This document shows positions 6,777-14,441 of a stretch of DNA of 17,976 bases, in pieces. The notes beneath the pieces are model-generated. The model saw only the letters and a list, made by a program, of their open reading frames with translations, was not told where the DNA came from and made no database searches. The translations under genes and the position numbers were made by a program. The stretch's first letter is position 1, and each line of letters opens with the position of its first letter. The stretch is from Actinomycetes bacterium (GTDB lineage Bacteria; Actinomycetota; Actinomycetes; Actinomycetales; Cellulomonadaceae): the NCBI GenBank assembly GCA_023461115.1, contig JAEWOA010000099.1:1-17976 (forward strand), written 5' to 3'.

Positions 6777-7741
6777 GACTGGCTCCAGCTCTTGGTCAGG
6801 CGGAAGTAGAGCAGCGACATGATCGCGAGGAACACCGCGAGCAACAGGCTCAGCGCCGTGGCCTCGCCGTAGTTGTTGCCGAGGTTCGCGAACGCGAGGT
6901 TGTAGACGCGCAGCATGATCGTCTCGGTCGCGTGGTTGGGGCCGCCGTTGGTGAACAGGAACGGCTCCAGGAACACCTGCGCGGTGCCGATGATCTGCAG
7001 GATCAGCGTGATGAACAGGACGCCACGCAGGTTCGGCATGGTCACGTGCCACACCTTGCGCCACACCGAGGCGCCGTCCACCTCGGCGGCGTCGTACAGC
7101 TCGGCGGGCACGCTGATCAGCGCGGCGAGGTAGATGATCACCGTGCCGCCTGCGGCAGCCCAGGTCGCCTCGAGCACGAGGGACGGCATGGCCCACGTGG
7201 CATCACTGAGCCACGGGAATGGGCCGAGGCCCACCCACCCGAGGATCGTGTTGAACACACCCGCCGGGCTGGGGTTGTAGAAGAACTTCCACAGGAGCAC
7301 CGCCACCACGGGCGGCACGACGACCGGCAGGTACGCCAGCACCGAGTACAGGCCCTTACGACGACGGAGCTCGCTCATCAGCACCGCGCCGATCAGCGGG
7401 ATCGGGTACCCGAACACGAGCGCGAGCACCGCGAACCACGCCGTGTTCTTGACGACCGTGGGCAGCAGCGGGTCGGCGAGCACGTGCTGGAAGTTCGCGA
7501 GCCCCACCCACACGGGGGCGTCGACGAGGTTGGTCTTCTGCAGGCTCATCACGCCCGCGGAGATGATCGGCCACCACGAGAACACGCCGAAGATGAGGAT
7601 GATCGGGAGCGCGAACACCAGCGAGCTCAACCCGCCGCGGCGGGCCCAGGTCGCCGGCGTCCCGCGCGAGGTCTCTCTGCGGCGGGCGCTCGCGCGCACC
7701 GAGGTGCGCGGCACTCGGGTGGTGACGACGTCGTCGGTCAT
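6773..7741 (-). CDS. Sugar ABC transporter permease, MalF type
   Basis: This 322-residue permease is the partner of the MalG-type subunit. A basic N-terminal tail of about 35 residues precedes the first membrane segment (about 39-62, LSSLVFALPIILIFGVFSWW). Roughly six segments are visible in all. The EAA loop PAELYDAAEVDGASVWRKVW lies at about 212-231, followed by HVTMPNL. The segment FLFTNGGPNHATET near the C-terminus is characteristic of MalF/LacF-like sugar permeases. The ATG follows AGAAGG at about 11 nt, a little long. A 133-bp gap with a strong hairpin separates it from the binding-protein gene upstream. Confidence 0.93.
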   Translation of the reverse strand: MTDDVVTTRVPRTSVRASARRRETSRGTPATWARRGGLSSLVFALPIILIFGVFSWWPIISAGVMSLQKTNLVDAPVWVGLANFQHVLADPLLPTVVKNTAWFAVLALVFGYPIPLIGAVLMSELRRRKGLYSVLAYLPVVVPPVVAVLLWKFFYNPSPAGVFNTILGWVGLGPFPWLSDATWAMPSLVLEATWAAAGGTVIIYLAALISVPAELYDAAEVDGASVWRKVWHVTMPNLRGVLFITLILQIIGTAQVFLEPFLFTNGGPNHATETIMLRVYNLAFANLGNNYGEATALSLLLAVFLAIMSLLYFRLTKSWSQS

Positions 7742-7782
7742 GTCACGCGTGGCCTTCTGTGTCAGGGGGATTGCATGGCTGC

Positions 7783-7820
7783 CGGTGGCGCCCGGCCAGG
7801 GGGAAGGCCGGGCGCCACCG
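7783..7820 (-). other. Intra-operon hairpin between binding-protein and permease genes
   Basis: A 15-bp perfect stem (7783-7797 with 7806-7820) around the 8-nt loop AGGGGGAA lies 54 nt after the binding-protein stop and 41 nt before the permease start. Such intercistronic hairpins commonly stabilise upstream mRNA or cause partial termination, giving more binding protein than permease. That role is inferred here. A weaker GGCCC/GGGCC stem follows the stop codon at 7834-7847. Confidence 0.75.
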
Positions 7821-7874
7821 CGTTCAGAGCCGAGGCCCCTTCGGGCCCACGATCTCAGTGTGCGACCAGCGGAC

Positions 7875-9266
7875 TTACTGGTTCGCCTCGACCGCTGCCT
7901 GGCCAGTCTCCTGAGCCGTCTTGAGCAGCGCGTCGATGTCCGCGTTCTTGTCCGTGATGACGGCCTGGACCGCCGGGACGAGGGCGTTGTACAGGTCCTG
8001 CGTCGCGACCGCGGCCTCGGGCACGATGGGCTGCGTGAACATGACGTCCGTGTAGCCCACCATGTCGTCGAGCGGCACGTTGATGTAGTCCTTGATCCAG
8101 TCGAGGTTCTCCTTGTAGAGGTCCTCGGAGAAGATCGGGAGCACCGGGGTGCCGACCGCGAGCGCGGGGTTGGCCTCGGCGCGGGTCTTGGCGTCGGCCA
8201 CGGCCTGCTCCTGGTCCTGCAGCTTGCTCAGGTACCACCAGTCGATCCAGAGCACCGCGGCGGCGCGCTGCTCGGCCGTCGACTGCTTCGTCACCGCGGC
8301 GAGCGTGCCACCCGACAGGGCGCCACCGTCACCGGACGTCGGGATGGCGGTCAGGCCGTAGCCCCAGTCCGCGGTCACGCCGTTGCCCTCGACGAGCACG
8401 TTGTAGATGTCCGTGCCCGACGTGTACATCGCGAGCTCGCCACCGGCGAACGCGGCGTTGATCTCGCCCCAGCCCAGGTCGGCGCGCTCGAGCAGCGAGC
8501 CGTCCGACTTGAGGTCCTTGATGAACTGCAGGTGCTCCTTGACGGCCGGGTCGTCGAGCGTGGCCTTCACGGCGCCGTTCTCGTTGGTCTCGATCACGCC
8601 GCCGCGCGAGTTGGCGCCCGCGGCGAGCTGCCAGCCGCCCGACGCGTCGAGCGCCATGGTCGCGTAGCCCGCGATTCCGGTCTTGTCGTGGATCGCCTTG
8701 GCGTCCTTGCGGACCTCGTCCCACGTGGTCGGCGGGTCGTTGGGGTCCAGGCCGGCCTGCTCGAACAGGTTCCGGTTGTAGTGCAGGCCCACCGCGTAGA
8801 TCGACTTGGCCGGGACGGCGTAGATCTTGCCGTCGTCGCCCGTGCCGTTCTCGATCAGGGTCTTGTTGAAGTCCGAGCCGTAGGGCAGCTTCTTGACCTC
8901 GGCGTCGATGTCGGCCAGCTGGCCCTGCTGGATGAGCGTCTTGCCGTCCGTCAGCGGGATCTCGAAGACGTTGGGCAGCGTGCCGCCCGCGAGCTCGGTG
9001 GTGAACGTCGAGTTCTTCCACTCGTAGTCCACGGCCTCCACCTTGATGTTCGGGTGGCGGTCCTCGAACGACTTCACGCGGTCGGCCAACTGGGCCTTGG
9101 CGGCGTCGTCGGCCGTCGGGAGCAGGCCGGCGACCTTGATGGTCACCTGCTTGTCGCCGGAGCCGGTGCCCTCGTCACTCGGCTCGTCCGAGTCGCTGCA
9201 CGCGGCCAGCAGGCCGAGCGACAGCACGCCGGCCATCGCCAGCGCGGTGGTGCGGTTGAACCTCAT
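7875..9266 (-). CDS. Sugar-binding lipoprotein of the ABC importer
   Basis: This 463-residue extracytoplasmic solute-binding protein (family 1, MalE-like) should capture an oligosaccharide and deliver it to the two permeases encoded next. A lipoprotein signal peptide ends in the lipobox LLAAC with the lipid-carrying Cys23, followed by a flexible Ser/Asp/Gly-rich segment. The mature part shows family-1 features: FEDRHPNIKVEAVDY (68-82), a DGKIYAVP segment, ALDASGGW and AFAGGELAMYTSGTD. Ligand specificity cannot be read from the sequence; the adjoining alpha-glucosidase suggests an alpha-glucoside. The ATG at 9266 has GAAGGAG 5 nt upstream; an earlier GTG at 9272 would overlap that Shine-Dalgarno sequence. 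The gene begins 97 bp after the alpha-glucosidase stop, with a weak TTGAGC-18-TAGTTC promoter candidate at 9314-9343. Confidence 0.93.
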   Translation of the reverse strand: MRFNRTTALAMAGVLSLGLLAACSDSDEPSDEGTGSGDKQVTIKVAGLLPTADDAAKAQLADRVKSFEDRHPNIKVEAVDYEWKNSTFTTELAGGTLPNVFEIPLTDGKTLIQQGQLADIDAEVKKLPYGSDFNKTLIENGTGDDGKIYAVPAKSIYAVGLHYNRNLFEQAGLDPNDPPTTWDEVRKDAKAIHDKTGIAGYATMALDASGGWQLAAGANSRGGVIETNENGAVKATLDDPAVKEHLQFIKDLKSDGSLLERADLGWGEINAAFAGGELAMYTSGTDIYNVLVEGNGVTADWGYGLTAIPTSGDGGALSGGTLAAVTKQSTAEQRAAAVLWIDWWYLSKLQDQEQAVADAKTRAEANPALAVGTPVLPIFSEDLYKENLDWIKDYINVPLDDMVGYTDVMFTQPIVPEAAVATQDLYNALVPAVQAVITDKNADIDALLKTAQETGQAAVEANQ

Positions 9267-9363
9267 CGTCACTCCTTCGTGAGGTACGCCTGACGGGCGC
9301 CAGGTCGCGATGGGAACTACTTCTTGGTGGGTCGTGCGCTCAATGGAGCCCCGAGGGACGGCA

Positions 9364-11019
9364 TCAGGGGGCCGCCTTCCCGGAGATGCGCAGCCACGCG
9401 GCGGTGTCGCGGGGCAGCTTGCCTGCCGTGAGCGGGGCGCTCGCGAGCAGGAGATCGGTGTGGTCGGGCAGCTCTGCGGGGTCGTCGCCGAGGTTGACGA
9501 CGCACGCGACGTCGCCGCGCGCGAACGCGAGGACGTCGGCGCCCGACTCGAGCCACTCCATGGGCCCGTCGCCGAGGCTCGGCTCGGCCCGGCGGATGGC
9601 GAGCAGGTCGCGGTACAGGTGGAGCATCGAGGTGGCGTCCGCGGACTGGCTCTCGACCGTGAGGTCGGCCCAACCGCCGGGCTGCGGCAGCCACGTGCCG
9701 TGCGGCGCCTCGTCGGGGCTGAACCCGTACGGCGCCTCCTGGCCCGACCACGGCAGCGGGACGCGGCAGCCGTCACGGCCGGGGTCGACCCCGCCCGAGC
9801 GGTAGTGCATGGGGTCCTGCAGCAGCTCGACCGGCAGGTTCTCGACCTCGGGCAGGCCGAGCTCGTCGCCCTGGTAGACGTACAGCGAGCCCGGCAGCGC
9901 GGCCGTGAGCATCGCGGCGGCGCGGGCCCGACGACGGCCGACGACGAGGTCGGTCGGCGTGCCGAACCGCTTGGCGGCGAACGAGAACGACGTGTCCTGC
10001 CTGCCGTAGCGCGTGACCGGGCGCGTGACGTCGTGGTTGGACAGCACCCACGTGGCTGGCGCGCCGACCGGGCCGTGCGCGGCCAACGTCATGTCGATCG
10101 ACTCGCGCAGCTGCGCGGCGTTCCACGGGCGGGCCATGAAGTCGAAGTTGAAGGCCGTGTGCATCTCGTCGGGCCGCAGGTACTGCGCGAAGCGCGCGCG
10201 GTCCGCGAGCCACACCTCGCCGACGAGCACGCGCGTGCCCTCGTACGAGTCGGCGAGCTTGCGCCAGCCGCGGTACACGTCGTGCAGCTCGTCGCGGTCG
10301 ACGTGCGGGTGCTCGCCCGGGCCGTGCTCCGACCGGTAGTCGGGCAGCGCCGCGTCCTTGATCAACAGCGCGGCGGAGTCGATGCGGATGCCCGCGACGC
10401 CGCGGTCGAACCAGAACGAGAGCACGTCCTCGAACTCGGAGCGCACGTCGGGGTGCGACCAGTTGAGGTCCGGCTGCGCCGGCGCGAACAAGTGGAGGTA
10501 CCACTCGCCGGGCGTCCCGTCGGGGTTGGTGGTGCGCGTCCAGGTGTTGCCCTGGAAGTCCGAGACCCACTGCGTCGGGATCTCGTCGCCGTTCTCGCCC
10601 TTGCCGGGGTGGAACCAGAACCGCTCGCGCTCGGGCGAGCCGGGGCCGGCGGCGAGCGCGGCCTCGAACCACGCGTGCCGGTCGGAGACGTGGTTCGGCA
10701 CGATGTCGATGATCGTGCGGATGCCGTGGCCCAAGGCCTCGGAGATGAGCTCCTCGGCCTCTTCGAGAGTGCCGAACGCCGGGTCGATCGCACGGTAGTC
10801 CGCGACGTCGTAGCCACCGTCCGCGAGCGGGGAGACGTACCAAGGGGTCACCCAGATCGCGTCGACGCCCAGGTCACGCAGGTACGGCAGGCGGGCTCGG
10901 ATGCCGGCGATGTCACCGGTGCCGTCGCCGTTGCCGTCCGCGAAGCTGCGCGGGTACACCTGGTAGATCACCGCACCGCGCCACCAGGTGGCGTCGGTCT
11001 CGGGCTGGGCGTGAGCCAC
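9364..11019 (-). CDS. Intracellular GH13 alpha-glucosidase
   Basis: This 551-residue enzyme has no signal peptide and should hydrolyse imported alpha-glucosides in the cytoplasm. The GH13 signature regions are intact: YQVYPRSFADGNGDGTGD (19-36), DIVPNH (105-110), GIRIDSA with nucleophile Asp214, VLVGEVW with acid/base Glu268, and VLSNHD with Asp330. The C-terminus (about 470-551) is the usual beta-sandwich. The GDGTGDIAGI segment and overall layout resemble actinobacterial alpha-glucosidase and oligo-1,6-glucosidase subfamilies; trehalulose, isomaltose or maltose specificity cannot be separated by eye. It is the first gene of the operon, ahead of the binding protein. The start is GTG, preceded only by a purine-rich run (GAGACGAGAGAC), so the exact start is less certain than the family. 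Confidence 0.93.
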   Translation of the reverse strand: MAHAQPETDATWWRGAVIYQVYPRSFADGNGDGTGDIAGIRARLPYLRDLGVDAIWVTPWYVSPLADGGYDVADYRAIDPAFGTLEEAEELISEALGHGIRTIIDIVPNHVSDRHAWFEAALAAGPGSPERERFWFHPGKGENGDEIPTQWVSDFQGNTWTRTTNPDGTPGEWYLHLFAPAQPDLNWSHPDVRSEFEDVLSFWFDRGVAGIRIDSAALLIKDAALPDYRSEHGPGEHPHVDRDELHDVYRGWRKLADSYEGTRVLVGEVWLADRARFAQYLRPDEMHTAFNFDFMARPWNAAQLRESIDMTLAAHGPVGAPATWVLSNHDVTRPVTRYGRQDTSFSFAAKRFGTPTDLVVGRRRARAAAMLTAALPGSLYVYQGDELGLPEVENLPVELLQDPMHYRSGGVDPGRDGCRVPLPWSGQEAPYGFSPDEAPHGTWLPQPGGWADLTVESQSADATSMLHLYRDLLAIRRAEPSLGDGPMEWLESGADVLAFARGDVACVVNLGDDPAELPDHTDLLLASAPLTAGKLPRDTAAWLRISGKAAP

Positions 11020-11125
11020 GGGCGTCTCTCGTCTCTGCTCTGGCTCGTGCGCCGGGGGGCGCCGTCAGCCACGGGGTTACGTCCCGAAGGCGAGGCTCGC
11101 GCCGCGGCGCTGACCTCGTCGTCGT

Positions 11126-11162
11126 TGAGTCGACTGTAGGACTTCCGACGAGAACCGCGCAA
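11126..11162 (-). promoter_or_regulatory. Predicted promoter and operator of the alpha-glucosidase operon
   Basis: On the minus strand TTGCGC (11157-11162) and TACAGT (11133-11138) are separated by 18 bp. This is a plausible sigma-70-type promoter, giving a leader of about 107 nt. The palindrome AGTCGACT (11128-11135), with the central CG usual for LacI-family operators, overlaps the -10 box, a position suited to repression. The assignment rests on sequence inspection only. Confidence 0.45.
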
Positions 11163-11183
11163 GAACGCGACAGTGGAGTTATC

Positions 11184-11216
11184 GAAGCGTGACCAAACCA
11201 TCGCGTGAACGCGATG
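11184..11216 (-). promoter_or_regulatory. Shared 12-mer and inverted repeat upstream of the promoter
   Basis: GAAGCGTGACCA (11184-11195) is identical to a site upstream of the GH81 gene. Immediately beside it, CATCGCG and CGCGATG (11199-11205 and 11210-11216) form a 7-bp inverted repeat around TGAA. Both lie roughly 60-90 bp upstream of the predicted transcription start, where an activator or second operator could bind. Confidence 0.35.
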
Positions 11217-11235
11217 TGCCAGCGGCAGAATCCTG

Positions 11236-11251
11236 TGTGATCGGGACCACA
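11236..11251. promoter_or_regulatory. Crp/GlxR-like binding site
   Basis: TGTGATCGGGACCACA matches the cAMP-receptor-protein consensus TGTGA-N6-TCACA at nine of ten fixed positions and the shorter GTG-N8-CAC form exactly. It lies in the 465-bp gap between the LacI gene and the alpha-glucosidase gene, about 110 bp upstream of the predicted start. The rest of that gap (11252-11484) shows no gene, only a 16-bp palindrome TGGCCGCGCGCGGCCA at 11301-11316 and GC-rich sequence. Confidence 0.5.
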
Positions 11252-11484
11252 GGCGGCGCTGCGACCGTCGCCGGAGCCCCCGAAGGTGGGCGCGTTCCCA
11301 TGGCCGCGCGCGGCCAGGACCCACGCGAGCGCACGTGCCGACGCACAGGCGCGGGCACGCGAGCGTCAGCGGCTGACGTCGTCGCGGTGCCGCACGACGC
11401 AAGGCTGGCGCGCCGTTCCCCGCCGCCGGGCGCCGGACGCGCGCGGGCTGCGCAGGAGCAGGAGCGGGAGCAGGCGCCCGCGGC

Positions 11485-12495
11485 TCAGGAGGTCGGGGCC
11501 GGCGCGGTCGAGCCGCGGACCACGAGCTCCGGCTCGAACAGGAGCTCCTCCTGCGGCACCGAGGCGCCATTGATCTGGCTCACGAGCAGGTCGATCGCCG
11601 CGCGGCCCATGGGCTCGATCGGCTGGCGCACGGTGGTGAGCGGCGGCTCGGTGCAGTTCATGAACGCCGAGTCGTCGTACCCGACGATCGAGACGTCCTC
11701 GGGCACCCGCAGCCCGGCCCGGCGCGCGGCGCGGATGGCGCCGAGCGCGAGGGGGTCGGACGCGCAGACGATGCCCGTCACACCCTCCTTGAGCAGGCGC
11801 GTCGCGGCGGCCTGGCCGCTCTCGAGCGAGTACGCGGACCGCACCACGTGATGCCCGCCGATGTCGACGCCGAGGCGCTGCGCGACGGTTTGCGCCGCGT
11901 GCAGCTTGCGCTCGGACGGCACGTGGTCCACGGGGCCGAGCACGATGCCCACCTTGGTGTGGCCGAGCGACGCGAGGTGCCCGATGGCCTGCTCGATCGC
12001 GACCTCGTCGTCGCACGAGACACGCGGGAACGGCAGCTCCTCGATCGAGGCGTTGATCAAGACGACCGGCAGGTTGCGCTGCGTGAGCCGCTCGTAGTGC
12101 CCGTGCGTCGCGTCCCGCTGCGCATAGTGGCCGCCCGCGAAGACGATTCCCGAGACCTGTTGGCCCAGCAGGAGCTCGACGTAGTCGGCCTCGGAGACGC
12201 CGCCCGCGGTCTGGGTGCAGAGCACAGGCGTGAAGCCCTGCTGCGCGAGCGCGCCGCCGACGACCTCCGCGAACGCGGGGAAGATCGGGTTCTGCAGCTC
12301 CGGCAGAACGAGCCCGACGAGGCGAGCGCGCTCGCCGCGCAGCTTGGTGGGCCGCTCGTAGCCCAGCACGTCGAGCGCGGTCAGCACCGCCTCACGCGTC
12401 TGCTCCGAGACGCCGGGCTTTCCATTCAGCACGCGGGAGACGGTCGCCTCGGAGACGCCGACCTTGCGTGCCACCTCTGCGAGTCGCCGTGACAT
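11485..12495 (-). CDS. LacI-family transcriptional regulator
   Basis: This 336-residue repressor most likely controls the downstream alpha-glucoside operon in response to a sugar. The N-terminal LacI helix-turn-helix and hinge helix run from about 1 to 55 (RRLAEVARKVGVSEATVSRV, NGKPGVSEQTREAVLTAL, then YERP). A periplasmic-binding-protein-like sensor domain follows: LVGLVLPELQNPIFPAF, GIVFAGGHY, SIVGYDDSAF and a C-terminal LLFEPELVVRGST. The chosen ATG starts the protein at the HTH; an in-frame start at 12558 would add 21 unrelated residues. There is no good Shine-Dalgarno sequence, but TACGAT lies 6 nt before the ATG, consistent with a leaderless mRNA. It is on the same strand as the operon, 465 bp upstream. 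The ligand is unknown. Confidence 0.93.
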   Translation of the reverse strand: MSRRLAEVARKVGVSEATVSRVLNGKPGVSEQTREAVLTALDVLGYERPTKLRGERARLVGLVLPELQNPIFPAFAEVVGGALAQQGFTPVLCTQTAGGVSEADYVELLLGQQVSGIVFAGGHYAQRDATHGHYERLTQRNLPVVLINASIEELPFPRVSCDDEVAIEQAIGHLASLGHTKVGIVLGPVDHVPSERKLHAAQTVAQRLGVDIGGHHVVRSAYSLESGQAAATRLLKEGVTGIVCASDPLALGAIRAARRAGLRVPEDVSIVGYDDSAFMNCTEPPLTTVRQPIEPMGRAAIDLLVSQINGASVPQEELLFEPELVVRGSTAPAPTS

Positions 12496-12501
12496 GCGCT
12501 C

Positions 12502-12576
12502 ATCGTAGGCCCACCGGCCGCAACTTGGTTGCAGGAACTTGCAAGAGTCGAACGGCAATCCGCCCGAGTTGCAAGA
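12502..12576 (-). promoter_or_regulatory. lacI-type gene promoter with phased TTGCA sites
   Basis: TACGAT (12502-12507, minus strand) is a likely -10 box. Upstream, TTGCA occurs at 12529, 12539 and 12569, spaced by 10 and 30 bp, so on one face of the helix. The middle copy is in the perfect palindrome CTTGCAAG (12538-12545). GCAACTTGGTTGC (12520-12532) is a second inverted repeat. These are good candidates for autoregulatory operators. Confidence 0.5.
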
Positions 12577-12586
12577 AACGCTGTCG

Positions 12587-13087
12587 TCAGACTGTCGGCT
12601 GCAGCGTGAGCGAGTCGACGATACCGAGCGCCCACTCCTCCACGAGCGCGAAGTTGCGGTGGTCGCCCTCGCGCGCCCGGGCGCCGGCGATCGTCGCTCG
12701 CTCGGCGAACGTCAGCACCGCACGGTCGAGGCGCCCGCGGAACGAGCGGTGCCCGCGCGCGCCCAGCCGCTGCACCAGATCCGCGATCTCGTGCGGCGAG
12801 TTCGCGGCCGCCGCCGGCTGCGTCGCCAGGCCCGACGAGAACAGCCAGACGAACCGCGGCAGCGGGCCGCCGGCGATCCGCTCCGCGAGCTCGCGCGCCG
12901 CCGGGATCCAGTGCCCGACGTACACCGCGGAGCCCAGCAGGAGGGCGTCGTACCCCGAGGCGTCGACGACATCGTCGGGCTCACGCACGTCCACGGTGTG
13001 CCCCGCGGCGCGCAGCACGCCCGCGATGTGCTCACCGATCTCCCACGTCCCCCCGTGGCGTGACGCCACAGCGACCAGCACGCGCAT
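12587..13087 (-). CDS. Flavodoxin-domain protein
   Basis: This 166-residue soluble protein has a flavodoxin fold. MRVLVAVASRHGGTWEIGEH begins with the first beta strand and the FMN-phosphate loop SRHGGT (9-14). ALLLGSAVYVGHW and FVWLFSSGLA are the later strands that frame the isoalloxazine ring. It probably carries electrons or acts as an FMN-dependent oxidoreductase; the substrate is unknown. The family is related to HemG-type protoporphyrinogen oxidase, but nothing here shows that activity. The ATG has GGGAGG 5 nt upstream; an earlier in-frame start at 13120 is not needed. It follows the MarR gene by 87 bp on the same strand and may be its target. Confidence 0.88.
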   Translation of the reverse strand: MRVLVAVASRHGGTWEIGEHIAGVLRAAGHTVDVREPDDVVDASGYDALLLGSAVYVGHWIPAARELAERIAGGPLPRFVWLFSSGLATQPAAAANSPHEIADLVQRLGARGHRSFRGRLDRAVLTFAERATIAGARAREGDHRNFALVEEWALGIVDSLTLQPTV

Positions 13088-13142
13088 CCTGACCTCCCCT
13101 CGGCAGGTCACCATCCTCACCCGCGGGCGGGGACACGCAATG

Positions 13143-13173
13143 GGCGGAAGGTCCCGCGATCTGCGCGTCCGCC
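13143..13173 (-). terminator. Possible hairpin after the MarR gene
   Basis: GGCGGA (13143-13148) pairs with TCCGCC (13168-13173), with a short inner CGC/GCG stem. It begins right after the MarR stop codon. It is weak for this GC content and may not terminate transcription into the flavodoxin gene. Confidence 0.3.
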
Positions 13174-13174
13174 G

Positions 13175-13681
13175 TCACTCCAACTCAGCCTGCGCCACCC
13201 TCAACTTCTCCGTGAGCTCGCGCAGGCTCGCGAGCTCGGCCGCGTCCAGCGCGCCCCCGACGTACCGCTCGATCTGCCGCACATGGGCCCGCCCGAGCTC
13301 GCGCTGCCGCGCCCGGCCCGCGTCCGTCAGCCGCACGACGACTCCCCGCGCATCGTCGGGCGCGGGCTCGCGGGCCACCAGGCCCGCGGCCTCGAGCCGC
13401 TCGACCATGCGGGACAGGCTCGGCTGCGACAGCAGGCTGCCCTCGCCCAGCTCGCGCAGCCGCGCGCCACTCCCCGGGGCGCCCGACAGCGTGAACAGCA
13501 CGTCGTACTCGCGCATCGAGAGCTCGCGCCAGATGTCGTCGCGCTGGAACCTGCGCATGAGCGCCACCTGCGCGCGGAACAGCGACTCCCACGCCTCCGC
13601 GGCGGCGCGCGCGTCCCCCTGGCGCGGTGCGCGCTGGTCGCCGCTCGCGTGGGAGCGGCCGGCGGCTCGCTCGTCGGGCAT
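13175..13681 (-). CDS. MarR-family transcriptional regulator
   Basis: This 168-residue winged-helix regulator has a charged, Ala-rich N-terminal tail of about 25 residues, then the MarR fold. Helix 1 is AEAWESLFRAQVALMRRF. The DNA-reading region is GSLLSQPSLSRMVERLEAAG, with the wing at LVAREPAPDDARGVVVRLTDAG. A dimerisation helix ends the protein (ELASLRELTEKLRVAQAELE). The ATG at 13681 has a perfect AGGAGG 4 nt upstream; the adjacent GTG at 13684 is too close to it. It is divergent from the NYN gene with a 73-bp shared region and precedes the flavodoxin gene. It probably senses a small molecule or oxidant and regulates itself and a neighbour; the signal is not known. Confidence 0.92.
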   Translation of the reverse strand: MPDERAAGRSHASGDQRAPRQGDARAAAEAWESLFRAQVALMRRFQRDDIWRELSMREYDVLFTLSGAPGSGARLRELGEGSLLSQPSLSRMVERLEAAGLVAREPAPDDARGVVVRLTDAGRARQRELGRAHVRQIERYVGGALDAAELASLRELTEKLRVAQAELE

Positions 13682-13742
13682 CACGCCTCCTGGGTCGGTC
13701 TCGTGCCGCCCATGCTCGCAGGCCGCACCACGGATCGGCCGC

Positions 13743-13754
13743 TAGCCTGGCCAG
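13743..13754 (+). promoter_or_regulatory. Likely -10 box of a leaderless NYN transcript
   Basis: TAGCCT (13743-13748) lies 6 nt before the ATG of the NYN gene, and there is no Shine-Dalgarno sequence. This is the arrangement of a leaderless actinobacterial mRNA. No clear -35 box is seen. The same 73-bp region carries the MarR gene's start. Confidence 0.4.
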
Positions 13755-14330
13755 ATGAGCAACCCGGGCGCGGAGCGCGTCACCTACGTGCTGGTCGACG
13801 GCGAGAACATCGACGCCACCCTCGGCTCCTCGATCCTGGGCGGCCGCCCGGCGCCCGACCAGCGGCCGCGTTGGGAGCGGGTGCGCGCGTTCGCGGAGAA
13901 TGCCTGGGGCCAGCCGGTCAAGGGCCTGTTCTTCCTGAACGCCTCCAACGGCAACCTGCCGATGTCGTTCATCCAGGCGCTCAACTCGGTGGGCTTCCAG
14001 CCGATCCCCCTCTCGGGCGAGAGCCACGAGAAGGTCGTCGACATCGGCATCCTGCGCACCCTCCAGGCGATCGCCGACCGGCAGGGCGACGTGATGCTCG
14101 CGAGCCACGACGGCGACTTCGCGGCGCTGGTCGAGGAGCTCGTCGCCGCCGGGGACCGTCGGGTGGGCCTCGTGGGCTTCCGCGAGTTCACGTCGGTGTC
14201 GCTCGCCTCGCTCGCGGCGCGCGGGCTCGAGCTGTTCGACCTGGAGCACGACATCCACGCGTTCAACGTGGACCTGCCGCGCCTGCGGATCATCCCGCTC
14301 GACGAGTTCGACCCGGTCCGCTTCCTGTGA
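13755..14330 (+). CDS. NYN-domain (PIN-like nuclease fold) protein
   Basis: This 191-residue protein is a single NYN domain, a PIN-like fold found in RNases acting on structured RNA or tRNA. The acidic metal-binding positions are present: VLVDGENID (12-20, Asp15), KVVDIGILRTL (93-103, Asp96) and VMLASHDGDF (113-122, Asp119 and Asp121). The fold ends near 170, followed by the short tail LRIIPLDEFDPVRFL. There is no signal peptide or membrane segment. Retention of all acidic positions suggests an active nuclease, but its RNA target is unknown. It is monocistronic, divergent from marR, and followed by strong hairpins. Confidence 0.85.
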   Translation: MSNPGAERVTYVLVDGENIDATLGSSILGGRPAPDQRPRWERVRAFAENAWGQPVKGLFFLNASNGNLPMSFIQALNSVGFQPIPLSGESHEKVVDIGILRTLQAIADRQGDVMLASHDGDFAALVEELVAAGDRRVGLVGFREFTSVSLASLAARGLELFDLEHDIHAFNVDLPRLRIIPLDEFDPVRFL

Positions 14331-14345
14331 CGCGGTTGCCCAGGA

Positions 14346-14416
14346 CCGCCTGAGGCGGCCCGCGCCCGCGTGCGCCGATCGGGCGACCGGCGCCCCCGAG
14401 CGCTTCGCCCGATCGG
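14346..14416 (+). terminator. Tandem terminator hairpins after the NYN gene
   Basis: CCGCC-TGA-GGCGG (14346-14358) forms a small stem 16 nt past the stop. Then CCGATCGGGCGA (14375-14386) pairs perfectly with TCGCCCGATCGG (14405-14416), and an inner GGCGC/GCGCT stem extends it with a 2-nt bulge. There is no U-tract. A third small stem, GGGAC/GTCCC, lies at 14423-14436. Confidence 0.8.
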
Positions 14417-14441
14417 GTGCGAGGGACGTTCGTCCCCCCTG

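Noticed and set aside
11301..11316. 16-bp perfect palindrome TGGCCGCGCGCGGCCA as an operator
   Set aside because: It is composed almost only of G and C, so such palindromes arise easily by chance, and it lies far from any predicted promoter. Noted but not called as a site.
12587..13087. Flavodoxin as the missing protoporphyrinogen or coproporphyrinogen oxidase for the haem genes
   Set aside because: It is 7 kb from hemH in a different transcription unit with a MarR gene, and actinobacteria normally use a HemY-type oxidase. The fold alone does not support the role.
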